Shown here: piece by piece, positions 1 to 11,110 of the stretch
Layout of the letters: each line of letters starts with the position of its first letter
Position numbering within the stretch: position 1 is the first letter of the stretch
From: Paracoccus spongiarum
GTDB taxonomy: Bacteria > Pseudomonadota > Alphaproteobacteria > Rhodobacterales > Rhodobacteraceae
DNA: 64,000 nucleotides
Assembly (NCBI RefSeq): GCF_030732095.1
Contig: NZ_JAVAMQ010000001.1
Location: 310,001-374,000, forward strand
Direction: 5' to 3'
Position numbers and translations under genes: made by a program
Notes under the pieces: model-generated
Told to the model about the DNA's origin: nothing
Databases searched by the model: none
The model's input: the letters and a program-made list of their open reading frames with translations, nothing else

Positions 1-505
1 CCAGCTTGAAATCGCCGGTATGCACGATCCGCCCCGCCGGCGTGTCGATGATCAGCGCGGCGCTTTCGGGGATCGAGTGGCTGACCGGGACAAACTGCAC
101 GGTGAAGGGGCCAAGCTGGGTCACCTCGGGGCGCGGGCCGGTGATGTTGACGGCCTCGCCGGGCAGCCCGGCCTCTTCCAGCTTCAGCCGGCACAGCGCG
201 CCGGTGAACTGGCGGGCATAGATCGGCACGTCCAGCCGCGACCACAGATGGCCCAGCGCGCCCAGGTGATCCTCATGGCCGTGGGTGATGAAGATGCCCT
301 CCAGCCGGCTGCGGTTCTCGACCAGCCAGGCGATGTCCGGCATGATCAGGTCGATGCCGGGGCTGCCGTCCATGTCGCCGAAGGTGACCCCCAGATCGAC
401 GAGGATCAGCCTTTCCTTGCCCGGCGCGCCATAGCCATAGACATAGGCGTTCATGCCGATTTCGCCCGCGCCGCCCAGCGGCAGATAGATCAGACGCTCA
501 GCCAT
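1..505 (-). CDS. rnj: Ribonuclease J, N-terminal part (gene runs off the left edge)
   Basis: RNase J is a metallo-beta-lactamase-fold exo/endoribonuclease of mRNA turnover and rRNA maturation. The first 168 residues are in the window. They show the start MAERLIYLPLGGAGEIGMN and the zinc motif H75-G-H77-E-D79-H80, typical of the RNase J/beta-CASP family. The C-terminal half, with the beta-CASP and C-terminal domains, lies outside. The ATG at 505 overlaps the end of coaX by 8 bases (ATGGCTGA), so the gene is the last visible cistron of the nuo-birA-coaX operon. Family identity is clear; which J paralogue it is cannot be said. Confidence 0.93.
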   Translation of the reverse strand, partial: MAERLIYLPLGGAGEIGMNAYVYGYGAPGKERLILVDLGVTFGDMDGSPGIDLIMPDIAWLVENRSRLEGIFITHGHEDHLGALGHLWSRLDVPIYARQFTGALCRLKLEEAGLPGEAVNITGPRPEVTQLGPFTVQFVPVSHSIPESAALIIDTPAGRIVHTGDFKL

Positions 506-1277
506 CGCCCATCTCCTTGTTGTAATCGTGAATCAATCGCAATCCGTGAACCGTCAGATCGTCCTCGATCGCGTCAAAGAGGTCAAACCCCTGATCGAAC
601 AGCGGCGCAAGCCCCCCGGTCGCGATCACCCGCATCGGTCGGTGCCGTTCGGCGCGGATCTTGCCGACGATGCCCTCGACCAGCCCGACATAGCCCCAGA
701 ACACCCCCGACTGGATGCAGGCCACGGTGTTGGTGCCGATCACCTGCGCGGGCATGGTCACGTCGACATGCGGCAGCGAGGCCGCGCCCATGTGCAGCGC
801 CTCCAGCGACAGGTTCACGCCGGGAGAGATCACCCCGCCGATATAGGCGCCGTCGCTGTCGACCACGTCGAAGGTGGTCGCGGTGCCGAAATCGACCACG
901 ATCAGGTCCGGGCCGTGGCGATCGAAGGCGCCCACGGTGTTCACCAGCCGGTCCGGGCCCACGGTCGTGCCCGGATCGACGCGCGGCGCGACCGGCAGCA
1001 GGCAGTCGGGCTTGCCCACCACCAGCGGGCGGGTGTCGAAATAGCGGCTGCACAGGACGCGCAGGTTGAACACCACCCGCGGCGCGGTGGCGCTGATGAT
1101 GCAGGCGTCGATCTGCAGGTCGAATTTCTGCACGGCGATCAGCGTGCTGAGCCAGACGAAATATTCGTCGGCAGTGCGGCGGTGATCGGTCGAGATGCGC
1201 CATTGCGCCAGGAACCTGTCGCCATCCCAGATCGCGAAGACGGTGTTGGTGTTGCCGGTGTCGATGCACAGAAGCAT
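498..1277 (-). CDS. coaX: Type III pantothenate kinase
   Basis: CoaX phosphorylates pantothenate, the first step of coenzyme A synthesis, and unlike CoaA it is not feedback inhibited by CoA. The 259-residue protein starts MLLCIDTGNTNTVFAIWDGD, the ASKHA-fold phosphate-binding segment. It has a GTTVGPDRL motif near residue 105 and VDFGTATTFD near residue 129, as in other type III enzymes. ATG at 1277 is chosen because the N-terminal DTGNT motif must be close to the start; a longer open frame upstream lies inside birA. It is 5 bases after birA and overlaps the RNase J gene by 8 bases. panB and panC at 32-34 kb supply its substrate. Confidence 0.95.
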   Translation of the reverse strand: MLLCIDTGNTNTVFAIWDGDRFLAQWRISTDHRRTADEYFVWLSTLIAVQKFDLQIDACIISATAPRVVFNLRVLCSRYFDTRPLVVGKPDCLLPVAPRVDPGTTVGPDRLVNTVGAFDRHGPDLIVVDFGTATTFDVVDSDGAYIGGVISPGVNLSLEALHMGAASLPHVDVTMPAQVIGTNTVACIQSGVFWGYVGLVEGIVGKIRAERHRPMRVIATGGLAPLFDQGFDLFDAIEDDLTVHGLRLIHDYNKEMGDG

Positions 1278-1282
1278 GGGCG

Positions 1283-2056
1283 TCAGTGGCCCCCGAAATA
1301 GATGTCGGCGGCGGGTATCGCCTGGCGTCCCTGCGCTGTGGTCAGCAGCAGCGCGCCGGTCTCGTCGATGCCGTCGAAGCGCCCTGTCAGGGTCGTGTTG
1401 CCGGTGCGGGCGGTGATTGTCTCGGCCAGCCGCGCGGCGCGCGACAGCCAGGCCGCGCGGATCGGACCGAAGCCGAAATCGCGCATCTGCCGCAGCCACT
1501 GGTCAAAGGACAGGGCCAGCGCGTCCAGCATTTCGTCGGCGGTGACGGTCACGCCGGTTTCGCCCTTCAGGCTGACGGGCCGGGTCGCGCGGGCCTCGAT
1601 GCCGTCGCCGTCGGGGGCGGCCGCCAGGTTGATGCCGATGCCGATGGCCAGCGCGCTGACCGTCGCGCCCGATCCCGCGCTTTCCAGCAGGATCCCCGAC
1701 AGCTTGCCGCCGTTCAGCAGCACGTCGTTGGGCCATTTCAGCGACAGGTTCAGGCTGGGCCCGCACAGCCGCAGGAGGGCCTCATGGACGGCCAGCGCCG
1801 CGACGAAGGACAGCCGCGCCGCATCGGCCGGGTCGCCTTGGGGGCGCATCAGCAGGGTGGCCGCGAAATTGCCGGGCGGATCACACCAGGCGCGGCCCCT
1901 GCGGCCACGCCCGGATTGCTGATGCCGCGCCATGATCCAGGCCGGGCCGGCCAGATGCGCGGCCAGCCTCAGGGCCTCGGCATTGGTGCTGTCGACGCGG
2001 TCCAGGACGTGGCGCGCCACCCCCTCGGGCCACAAGACCGCCGAGGAGTCACTCAC
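1283..2056 (-). CDS. birA: Biotin--[acetyl-CoA-carboxylase] ligase, catalytic domain only
   Basis: This enzyme makes biotinyl-AMP and transfers biotin to carboxylase carrier lysines; the pyruvate carboxylase at 21-25 kb is one likely client. The 257-residue protein has the biotinyl-AMP loop GRGRRGR at residues 49-55, KWPND at 107-111 and the lysine of GGKLSGIL near 118. There is no N-terminal helix-turn-helix, so it is a monofunctional ligase, not a repressor. A GTG start at 2056 ([10 protein letters not shown]) gives an 8-base overlap with the nuoN stop. A birA homologue at the end of the complex I cluster is known from Paracoccus denitrificans (URF6). Confidence 0.93.
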   Translation of the reverse strand: MSDSSAVLWPEGVARHVLDRVDSTNAEALRLAAHLAGPAWIMARHQQSGRGRRGRAWCDPPGNFAATLLMRPQGDPADAARLSFVAALAVHEALLRLCGPSLNLSLKWPNDVLLNGGKLSGILLESAGSGATVSALAIGIGINLAAAPDGDGIEARATRPVSLKGETGVTVTADEMLDALALSFDQWLRQMRDFGFGPIRAAWLSRAARLAETITARTGNTTLTGRFDGIDETGALLLTTAQGRQAIPAADIYFGGH

Positions 2057-3605
2057 GCGGCGTCTCGGGCGGCGTCGCGGGCGCCGGAAGGGTGACGGCC
2101 TCGGGTGCCTCGCCGGACACCTGCGGACCGGCGCCATCCATGCCCGCCTCGGCCGCCGTCGGCTCGGGGCCGACCAGCGACTGCGCGGCGGTGGCGGCGG
2201 CGTCGTCCACCCCCAGCATCGTCACCGCGCCCAGAAGCAGGATCGCCGCCGGCACGACCAGCGCCAGGAACTGCACCAGCCCCATGCGGCTTTGCACCCC
2301 CTCGGTCTCGGCGCCGAAGAACATGTAGTAGACGATCCGCAGGTAGTAGAAGGCGCCGATCACCGAGGCGATCACGCCCAGCACCGCCAGCCACGCCATG
2401 CCCGACTGCACCGCCGCCGACAGCACGCCGAACTTGGCAAAGAAGCCCAGGAAGGGCGGCACGCCCGCAAGGCTGAACATCAGGAACAGCACCGCAAAGC
2501 CCTTCAGCGGCTCGGCCTGGGCAAAGCGGTTCAGGCTGTCCAGGTCGGTGACCGGCCGGCCGTCGCGTTCCAGCGACAGGATGAAGGCGAAGGTGCCGAC
2601 ATTCATCACCGCATAGATCGCCATGTAGGTCAGCATCGCCTGCACGCCATAGGCGGTGCCCGCAGCCAGCCCGACCAGGGCAAAGCCCATATGCGCGATC
2701 GAGGAATAGGCCATCAGCCGCTTGATGTTGCGCTGGCCGATCCCGGCGATCGAGCCCAGAAACATCGACAGCACCGCCAGCGCCGCGATGATCTGGCCCC
2801 AGTCGCCCGGCACATTGCCGAAGGCGTCGAACATCAGCCGCGCCAGCAGCGCCATGGCCGCGACCTTGGGCGCGGTGGCGAAGAAGGCCGTCACCGGGGT
2901 CGGCGCGCCCTCGTAGACATCCGGGGTCCACATGTGGAAGGGCACGGCCGAGACCTTGAAGGCCAGCCCGACCAGCAGGAACACCAGCCCGAACAGCAGC
3001 CCCAGCGACATCTGCCCCGCCGAGATGGTCGAGAAGATGCCCTCGAAGCTGGTCGTGCCGGCAAAGCCGTAGACCAGCGAGGCGCCATAGAGCAGCATCC
3101 CCGAGCTGAGCGCGCCCAGCACGAAATACTTCAGCCCCGCCTCCGAGGATTTCACGCTTTCGCGGCGCATCGCGGCGACCACATACAGCGACAGCGACTG
3201 CAGTTCGAGACCCATGTACAGCGCCAGCAGGTCGCCCGCCGACACCATCATCATCATCCCCAGCGCGGCCAGCGCAATCAGGATCGGGTATTCGAAGCGC
3301 ATGAGCCCGTGCCGGCCCATGTAGTCCGCGCTCATCGCCAGCACGGCGGCAGCCGAGATCAGCAGCGTCACCTTGGCAAAGCGGGCGAAGGCGTCGTCAT
3401 GGAACATGCCGAAGAAGCCGATCTGCGCGGGTCGGTCTGCAAAGCCCACATACAGCCCCGCCAGCAGCAGCGCGGCGACGGTGGCCCACAGGATCTGCCG
3501 GGCGATGGCATCCTTGCCGAACCAGGCCCCCGCCAGCAGCGCGGCCATGGCGAAGATGGCCAGCAGCAGCTCGGGCAGGATGGTCGAAAGATCGAGCGCG
3601 GTCAT
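2049..3605 (-). CDS. nuoN: NADH-quinone oxidoreductase subunit N
   Basis: NuoN (Nqo14) is one of the three antiporter-like membrane subunits of complex I and carries a proton channel in the inner membrane. The 518 residues form about 14 hydrophobic helices and end in a Pro/Ala/Glu-rich hydrophilic tail of roughly 50 residues. The conserved [16 protein letters not shown] segment of the Mrp-antiporter family is present. It starts 10 bases after nuoM and overlaps the birA start by 8 bases. The C-terminal tail extends past the last helix and is probably disordered. Confidence 0.97.
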   Translation of the reverse strand: MTALDLSTILPELLLAIFAMAALLAGAWFGKDAIARQILWATVAALLLAGLYVGFADRPAQIGFFGMFHDDAFARFAKVTLLISAAAVLAMSADYMGRHGLMRFEYPILIALAALGMMMMVSAGDLLALYMGLELQSLSLYVVAAMRRESVKSSEAGLKYFVLGALSSGMLLYGASLVYGFAGTTSFEGIFSTISAGQMSLGLLFGLVFLLVGLAFKVSAVPFHMWTPDVYEGAPTPVTAFFATAPKVAAMALLARLMFDAFGNVPGDWGQIIAALAVLSMFLGSIAGIGQRNIKRLMAYSSIAHMGFALVGLAAGTAYGVQAMLTYMAIYAVMNVGTFAFILSLERDGRPVTDLDSLNRFAQAEPLKGFAVLFLMFSLAGVPPFLGFFAKFGVLSAAVQSGMAWLAVLGVIASVIGAFYYLRIVYYMFFGAETEGVQSRMGLVQFLALVVPAAILLLGAVTMLGVDDAAATAAQSLVGPEPTAAEAGMDGAGPQVSGEAPEAVTLPAPATPPETPRE

Positions 3606-3615
3606 CTTGCGTTCC

Positions 3616-5184
3616 TCAATGGCTGGCGTCCGCCGCTTCCGCCGAGGCGGTCACGGCAAGCCCGTCGCGCGCCTCGTGCGGCAGGGCATCGTGATAGTTG
3701 ACCAGCAGCGCCTCGACCGAGGGGCCGGTGATGTCGGTGACCAGCCGTGGATAGACCCCCAGCAGCAGCGTCATCGCGATCAGCGGCGCAAAGATCCACT
3801 TCTCGCGTGGCGTCATGTCGGCGATGGTCTTGAGGCTTTCCTTGATCAGCGCGCCCATGGTCACCCGGCGATACAGCCACAGCGCATAGGCGGCCGACAG
3901 GATGACCCCGGTCGCGGCGACAAAGGCCACCCAGGTGTTGGCCTTGAAGGTCCCCATCAGAGTCAGAAACTCTCCGACGAAGCCCGATGTGCCGGGCAGG
4001 CCGACATTGGCCATGGTGAAGAACATGAAGACCAGCGCATAGACAGGCATGCGGTTCACGAGGCCGCCATAGGCGTCGATCTCGCGCGTGTGCATCCGGT
4101 CGTAGATGACGCCCACGCAGAGGAACAGCGCGCCCGAGATGAAGCCGTGCGACAGCATCTGGAAGATCGCCCCGTCCAGCCCCTGCTGGTTGGCGGCAAA
4201 GACGCCCATCGTCACATAGCCCATATGGGCGACCGAGGAATAGGCGATCAGCTTCTTCATGTCCGACTGCGCCAGGGCCACCAGCGAGGTGTAGACGATG
4301 GCGATGGCCGACATCCAGAAGACCAGCCCCTGAAGCATGTCCGAGGCGACCGGGAACATCGGCAGCGAAAAGCGCAGGAAGCCATAGCCGCCCATCTTCA
4401 GCAGCACCGCAGCCAGCACGACCGAGCCCGCCGTCGGCGCCTGGACGTGGGCATCGGGCAGCCAGGTATGAACCGGCCACATCGGCATCTTCACCGCGAA
4501 GCTGGCGAAGAAGGCGATGAACAGCAGCGTCTGCATCCCCCCCACGACCGAGAAGCCCAGGACGCGCAGGGTCTCGGACGGGAAGTCGAATTGCAGCATC
4601 GCGGCGATGTCGGTGGTGCCCGCCGTGCGCGCCATGGCGATCATCGCGACCAGCATCAGCACCGAGCCGAGGAAGGTGTAGAGGAAGAACTTGAAGGCCG
4701 CATAGATGCGGTTCGCGCCGCCCCAGATCCCGATGATCAGGAACATCGGGATCAGCCCGGCCTCGAAGAACAGGTAGAACAGGATCAGGTCCAGCGCCGT
4801 GAACACGCCGATCATCAGCCCTTCCAGCACCAGGAAGGCGATCATGTATTCCTTGACGCGGGCGGTCACGTCCCAGGTGGAAAGGATCGTCAGCGGCATC
4901 AGGAAGGTGGTCAGCAGCACGAACAGGATCGAGATCCCGTCCACGCCCATCTTGTAGCGCAGGCCCATGATCCAGGCGTGATCCTCGACGAACTGGAAGC
5001 CGGTATCAGCGGGGTTGAAGCCCGCCAGCAGGAACAGCGAGATCAGGAAGGTCGCGGTGGTCGCGATCAGCGCCAGCCATTTGGCGTTCTTCTGCGATGC
5101 GGCGTCGTCGCCGCGCAGGAACAGCGCCAGGATCGCCGCCGCGACGATCGGCAGGAAGGTGATGATCGAAAGAAGGTTCGTCAT
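3616..5184 (-). CDS. nuoM: NADH-quinone oxidoreductase subunit M
   Basis: NuoM (Nqo13) is the middle antiporter-like proton-pumping subunit. The 522 residues are almost entirely transmembrane. The hallmark [18 protein letters not shown] of transmembrane helix 7 and the [15 protein letters not shown] segment are present, with the lysine and glutamate residues of the proton path in their usual surroundings. The gene follows nuoL after a single base and precedes nuoN by 10 bases, which suggests coupled translation of equimolar membrane subunits. Confidence 0.97.
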   Translation of the reverse strand: MTNLLSIITFLPIVAAAILALFLRGDDAASQKNAKWLALIATTATFLISLFLLAGFNPADTGFQFVEDHAWIMGLRYKMGVDGISILFVLLTTFLMPLTILSTWDVTARVKEYMIAFLVLEGLMIGVFTALDLILFYLFFEAGLIPMFLIIGIWGGANRIYAAFKFFLYTFLGSVLMLVAMIAMARTAGTTDIAAMLQFDFPSETLRVLGFSVVGGMQTLLFIAFFASFAVKMPMWPVHTWLPDAHVQAPTAGSVVLAAVLLKMGGYGFLRFSLPMFPVASDMLQGLVFWMSAIAIVYTSLVALAQSDMKKLIAYSSVAHMGYVTMGVFAANQQGLDGAIFQMLSHGFISGALFLCVGVIYDRMHTREIDAYGGLVNRMPVYALVFMFFTMANVGLPGTSGFVGEFLTLMGTFKANTWVAFVAATGVILSAAYALWLYRRVTMGALIKESLKTIADMTPREKWIFAPLIAMTLLLGVYPRLVTDITGPSVEALLVNYHDALPHEARDGLAVTASAEAADASH

Positions 5185-5185
5185 G

Positions 5186-7387
5186 TCAGTACGCGCCCCG
5201 CATCATCACCCAGATCAGCAAGCCCACGATGCCCAGGACCATCGCAAAGGCATAATGGAACAGATATCCCGACTGCACGCGGCCGGCAAAACGGGTCAGG
5301 CGCGGGATGATTCCCATGGCCAGCCCGTTGATCGCGCCGTCGATAACGGCTCCGTCCCCCCCCGTCCACAGCTTGCGGCCCAACCATTTGGCCGGACGCA
5401 CGAAGACCGCCTCGTAGATCTCGTCGAAATACCATTTGTTCAGCAGGAAGCGGTACAGAGCGGGCTGGCTTTCGGCCAGCTTGCGCGGCGCGTCCGGGCT
5501 GCGGATGTAGAAGATCCAGGCCAGCGCCAGCCCGCCCAGCATCGCGAAGAAGGGCGCGACCTTCACCCATGTCGGGGCCGCATGCGCCTCGTCGAGGGTC
5601 TTGTTGTCGGGATGCATGTAGATCGCGCCACCGACCGGGGCGGCGACATCGGTCGCCACGCCGTGTTCGCCCGCGGCGGCGTCCCCGGTGTCGGCGGCTG
5701 CGCCGTCATCCTCGGCGGTGCTGTCCGCAACCGCAGTCCCGGCCGCGGCGGGCTCTGCCGCGGGTTCCGCGGCCGGCTCTGCGGTTGCGTGGCCGCCGGC
5801 CTCGCCGTCCGCGGCTGCGGCCTCGCCATGCCCGCCCTCCTCGGCCGCGGCCTGCGCCCCGCCGTGGCCCATGTGGAAGAACTGCGCCACGCGGTCATGG
5901 CTGCCGAAGAACGGTCCGTACCAGACCATCCCGGCAAACACCGCGCCGACCGCCAGAACCCCCAGCGGCACGGTCATCACCGGCGGGCTTTCATGCGCCT
6001 GCTCATGCGCGTGATGATCGCCGCGCGGCTTGCCCCAGAAGGTCAGGAACATCAGCCGCCAGCTGTAGAAGCTGGTCATGGCGGCGGCCACGACCAGCAG
6101 CCAGAAGGCATAGGAATTGCCCGCCCAGGCACTTTCGATCACCGCGTCCTTCGACAGGAAGCCCGCGAAGCCGATATGGGTCAGCGGGATGCCGACGCCG
6201 GTGATCGCCAGCGTGCCGATCAACATCGCCCAGAAGGTCAGCGGGATCTTGTCCTTCAGCCCGCCGTAATTGCGCATGTCCTGTTCGTGATGCATCGCAT
6301 GGATCACCGAGCCGGCGCCCAGAAACAGCATCGCCTTGAAGAAGGCGTGGGTCAGCAGGTGGAACATCGCGACCGAATAGACGCCGACGCCCGCCGCCAC
6401 GAACATGTAGCCCAGCTGCGAACAGGTCGAATAGGCGATGACGCGCTTGATGTCGTTCTGGACGAGGCCGACCGTCGCCGCGAAGAAGGCGGTGGTCGCG
6501 CCGACGACGGTGACGAAGGTCTTGGCGTCGGGCGCGAATTCGAACAGCGGCGACATCCGGCAGACCAGGAACACGCCCGCGGTGACCATCGTGGCCGCGT
6601 GGATCAGCGCCGAGACCGGGGTCGGACCCTCCATCGCGTCGGGCAGCCAGGTGTGCAGGAACAGCTGCGCCGACTTGCCCATCGCGCCGATGAACAGCAG
6701 CACCGCCAGCACCTCGGCCGCGTTCCAGCCGCGCCACAGGAACTGCATCTGCGTCTGCGCCAGCGCAGGCACCTCGCCGAAGATGGTGTCGAACTGGATC
6801 CCTCCGGTCATCCAGAACAGCCCGAAGATGCCCAGAAGGAAGCCGAAATCGCCGACCCGGTTCACGATGAACGCCTTCATCGCCGCGGCATTGGCCGAGG
6901 GCTTGCGATAGTAGAAGCCGATCAGAAGATACGAGGCGACGCCCACGCCCTCCCAGCCGAAGAACATCTGCAGCAGGTTGTCGGCCGTCACCAGCATCAG
7001 CATCGCGAAGGTGAAGAACGACAGATAGGCGAAGAAGCGCGCCTTGTAGTGTTCGTGATGGGTCCAGTTCTCGTCATGGGCCATGTAGCCGATGGAATAC
7101 AGGTGAACCAGCGCCGAGACCGTGGTGACGACGATCAGCATGATCGCGGTCAGCCGGTCCAGCCGGATCGCCCATTCGCTGACGAAGTCGCCCGACACGA
7201 CCCAGTCCAGCACCGGGATGTGCCGCACCTCGCCGTCGAAGCCGAGGAAGATGATCCAGCTGAAGAAACAGGCCGCGAACAGCACGCCCGTGGTCAGGTA
7301 CTGGGCCCCTTTCTCGCCGATCACCCGCCAGCCGAAGCCGGCGATGATCGCGGCCAGCAGCGGGGCGAACAGGATGAATTGCGCCAT
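5186..7387 (-). CDS. nuoL: NADH-quinone oxidoreductase subunit L with alanine-rich insert
   Basis: NuoL (Nqo12) is the distal antiporter-like subunit, whose long lateral helix runs along the membrane arm. The protein is 733 residues, longer than the E. coli subunit (about 613). [20 protein letters not shown] and [15 protein letters not shown] are intact. The excess is mainly a hydrophilic Ala/Glu/Gly/His-rich insert at about residues 500-590, containing three tandem EPAA units, placed before the last helices. Start ATG at 7387 is 6 bases from nuoK. The insert looks like a tolerated surface loop rather than a separate domain. Confidence 0.97.
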   Translation of the reverse strand: MAQFILFAPLLAAIIAGFGWRVIGEKGAQYLTTGVLFAACFFSWIIFLGFDGEVRHIPVLDWVVSGDFVSEWAIRLDRLTAIMLIVVTTVSALVHLYSIGYMAHDENWTHHEHYKARFFAYLSFFTFAMLMLVTADNLLQMFFGWEGVGVASYLLIGFYYRKPSANAAAMKAFIVNRVGDFGFLLGIFGLFWMTGGIQFDTIFGEVPALAQTQMQFLWRGWNAAEVLAVLLFIGAMGKSAQLFLHTWLPDAMEGPTPVSALIHAATMVTAGVFLVCRMSPLFEFAPDAKTFVTVVGATTAFFAATVGLVQNDIKRVIAYSTCSQLGYMFVAAGVGVYSVAMFHLLTHAFFKAMLFLGAGSVIHAMHHEQDMRNYGGLKDKIPLTFWAMLIGTLAITGVGIPLTHIGFAGFLSKDAVIESAWAGNSYAFWLLVVAAAMTSFYSWRLMFLTFWGKPRGDHHAHEQAHESPPVMTVPLGVLAVGAVFAGMVWYGPFFGSHDRVAQFFHMGHGGAQAAAEEGGHGEAAAADGEAGGHATAEPAAEPAAEPAAAGTAVADSTAEDDGAAADTGDAAAGEHGVATDVAAPVGGAIYMHPDNKTLDEAHAAPTWVKVAPFFAMLGGLALAWIFYIRSPDAPRKLAESQPALYRFLLNKWYFDEIYEAVFVRPAKWLGRKLWTGGDGAVIDGAINGLAMGIIPRLTRFAGRVQSGYLFHYAFAMVLGIVGLLIWVMMRGAY

Positions 7388-7393
7388 GTTCCC

Positions 7394-7774
<381 letters not shown>

Positions 7775-8373
7775 CTAGAGGCCCTGCCCCGGCTTGACGT
7801 CGCGCAGCTCCATCGCCTTGGCCGGGTCGCGATACATCTGCGTCAGCACGTCCTGGCGCTTGACATCCTTGCGGTGGCGCATCGTCAGGGTGATCGCCCC
7901 GATCATCGCGACCAGCAGGATCAGCCCGGCCAGCTGGAAGGGCAGCAGATAGCGGTCATACAGCACCGCGCCGATGGCGTTGGTATTCGCGATCTCGGCG
8001 CCGACCGGCACGGCGCGAAGGCCCGGCGCCTGCTCGGCGCTTTCCCAGGCGCCAAAGCCGATTGCCAGCTGCGCCAGCAGCACCAGCGCAATCAGCCCGC
8101 CCAGCGGCAGATAGCGCGCGAATTCGCCCTTCAGCTCGGCGAAGTCGACATCCAGCATCATCACCACGAACAGGAACAGGACCGCCACGGCGCCGACATA
8201 GACGATGACCAGCAGCATCGCGACGAACTCCGCCCCCTGCAGCACGAAGAGGCCCGCCGCCGACAGGAAGGCCAGGATCAGCCACAGCACCGAATGCACC
8301 GGGTTGCGGGCCAGCACGACCATGAAGCCCGCGATGCAGACCGAGGCCGCGAACAGGTAGAATGCAAAGGTGA

Positions 8374-8377
<4 letters not shown>
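7775..8377 (-). CDS. nuoJ: NADH-quinone oxidoreductase subunit J
   Basis: NuoJ (Nqo10) forms part of the membrane-arm E-channel; its third helix changes conformation during turnover. The 200-residue protein has five hydrophobic helices, with the conserved [20 protein letters not shown] around helix 3, and a basic C-terminal tail. The ATG at 8377 overlaps the stop of the preceding CMD-like gene by four bases (ATGA), so the longer open frame upstream is not used. Length is slightly above the E. coli protein (184) because of the C-terminal tail. Confidence 0.96.
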
Positions 8378-9278
<901 letters not shown>

Positions 9279-10310
9279 CTACACTCCCGCCCAGCGGGCC
9301 CAGAACCCGCCAAGCACACCGAATTTCGCAAGGAACGCCACGATCACCACCCAGCCAAGCGACAGCGGCAGGAACACCTTCCAGCCGACACGCATCAGCT
9401 GGTCATAGCGATAGCGCGGCACGATCGCCTTCACCATGGCGAACATGAAGAACCAGAACACCATCTTCACGAACATCCACAGCGCCCCGTCGGGGATGCC
9501 CGGGATCGGCGACAGCCAGCCGCCGAAGAACAGCAGGCTGATCAGCGCACACATCAGCCACATGGCGATGTATTCGCCGGCCATGAACAGCAGGTAGGGG
9601 GTGGACGAGTATTCCACCATGAAGCCCGCGACCAGTTCCGATTCCGCCTCGGGCAGGTCGAAGGGCGGGCGGTTCGTCTCGGCCAGGGCGCTGACGAAGA
9701 ACAGCACCAGCATCGGCAGATGCGGAAGCCAGAACCAGGACAGCAGGCCCATGCCGCGCTGCGCCTCGACGATGGCGGTCAGGTTCATCGACCCGGCCGA
9801 GATGATGATGCCGATGATGATGAGGCCCAGGCTGACCTCGTAGGAAATCATCTGCGCGGCCGAGCGCAGCGATCCGAGGAAGGGATATTTCGAGTTCGAG
9901 GCCCAGCCGCCCATGATGACGCCATAGACCTCCAGCGAGGAGACGGCGAAGATGAACAGGATGCCCACATTGATGTCGGCCATCACCCAGCCCGGCGCGA
10001 AGGGGATCGCCACGAAGGCCAGCAGCGCCAGCGTCATCGACAGGAACGGCGCCAGGAAGAACACGAACTTGTCCGCGCCCGCCGGGACGACGATTTCCTT
10101 GACGACGTATTTCAGCGCGTCGGCAAAGGTCTGCAGCAACCCCCAGGGACCGACCACGTTCGGGCCGCGGCGCATCTGCACGGCCGCCCAGACCTTGCGG
10201 TCGCCATAGACAAGATAGATCAGCGACAGCATCACGAAGGCGATCAGCGCCAGCCCCTGCGCCAGCAGGATGATGGCGATGCCCCAGGAAGATGCCCAAA
10301 AACCGTCCAT
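9279..10310 (-). CDS. nuoH: NADH-quinone oxidoreductase subunit H
   Basis: NuoH (Nqo8) forms the quinone-binding chamber with NuoB and NuoD and links it to the proton channels. The 343 residues contain about eight transmembrane helices. The family signature segments [19 protein letters not shown] and [20 protein letters not shown], the charged quinone-site loop, are present. Start ATG at 10310 opens [16 protein letters not shown]. It follows the lipoprotein gene after 18 bases and precedes nuoI by 3 bases. Confidence 0.98.
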   Translation of the reverse strand: MDGFWASSWGIAIILLAQGLALIAFVMLSLIYLVYGDRKVWAAVQMRRGPNVVGPWGLLQTFADALKYVVKEIVVPAGADKFVFFLAPFLSMTLALLAFVAIPFAPGWVMADINVGILFIFAVSSLEVYGVIMGGWASNSKYPFLGSLRSAAQMISYEVSLGLIIIGIIISAGSMNLTAIVEAQRGMGLLSWFWLPHLPMLVLFFVSALAETNRPPFDLPEAESELVAGFMVEYSSTPYLLFMAGEYIAMWLMCALISLLFFGGWLSPIPGIPDGALWMFVKMVFWFFMFAMVKAIVPRYRYDQLMRVGWKVFLPLSLGWVVIVAFLAKFGVLGGFWARWAGV

Positions 10311-10328
10311 GACGCCCGTCCCTCTTGC

Positions 10329-11105
10329 CTAAGCCGCGGGAATGCCGCGTGCCTTGCATTCGCGCAAGGTCTCATTCGTTTCCATGACCCGCAGCCCGAG
10401 CGGCTTGTCATCCGAGATCGTGAAGGCCGCCCCGATCAGCAGCTTGCCGTTGCGTTCCTGCTGCAAGGTGCGGATATGACGGCCATATCTTGCGCCTTCC
10501 GACTTCGCCCAACCGGCCAGTGCGCAGGTGGCATACGAAAAGGCGATATCGGCGTCCACCCCTTCGCGCAGATTTGCCGTCACCTCGACCAGATCGCCGC
10601 GCCCGCCCTTGTTCAGCGTCACGACCCGCGCGCCGATGAAGTCCTCGGCCGCCAGTTCGGTGCCCTTCTTCCATTCGGGCAGGGCGGGCTGGGTCCGCTT
10701 GGCGAATTCTTCCAGCGCCTTTTCCTGCGCGGTGGGGCGGCGCGGCAGGTTGGGGGCCACGACGCCCGACAGGTCGATGTCGAGATTGGCGTTCAGCGCC
10801 AGGAGGTCGGCCTCGCTGACCGCGAAGGCATCCTGCCCGGCCGGGCTGTCGAGATCCATCGTGGTGACGCTGCCATCGGCTTCGAGGATCAGGATCTCGC
10901 CCGACTTGGTCGAGATCCGCGCCCGCGTCAGCGGCGCCTTGCCCGCGCCGCGATCAGCGGTGACCACGCGCGCATTCAGCTGGTCGGGCTTGGGGCGCGG
11001 GCGGCCGTCATCGGCGCCGCCGCCGAAACAGCCGGCCAGCAGCAGCGTCGCCGCAGAGGCGGCGCAGAGGCCGGGGCGAAGGGAAAGGGGAAGGGACCGA
11101 CGCAT
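10329..11105 (-). CDS. Predicted lipoprotein of unknown function between nuoG and nuoH
   Basis: The 258-residue product begins with a basic n-region and hydrophobic core ending in the lipobox LLAGC, with lipid-modified C26, so the mature protein should be anchored facing the periplasm. The rest is hydrophilic, with no motif that I recognise. It sits 5 bases after nuoG and 18 before nuoH, and corresponds in position to one of the unidentified frames of the Paracoccus nqo cluster. A periplasmic lipoprotein co-expressed with complex I suggests an assembly or stabilising factor, but this is inference. Two further cysteines lie in the C-terminal half. Confidence 0.85.
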   Translation of the reverse strand: MRRSLPLSLRPGLCAASAATLLLAGCFGGGADDGRPRPKPDQLNARVVTADRGAGKAPLTRARISTKSGEILILEADGSVTTMDLDSPAGQDAFAVSEADLLALNANLDIDLSGVVAPNLPRRPTAQEKALEEFAKRTQPALPEWKKGTELAAEDFIGARVVTLNKGGRGDLVEVTANLREGVDADIAFSYATCALAGWAKSEGARYGRHIRTLQQERNGKLLIGAAFTISDDKPLGLRVMETNETLRECKARGIPAA

Positions 11106-11110
11106 CCGCG

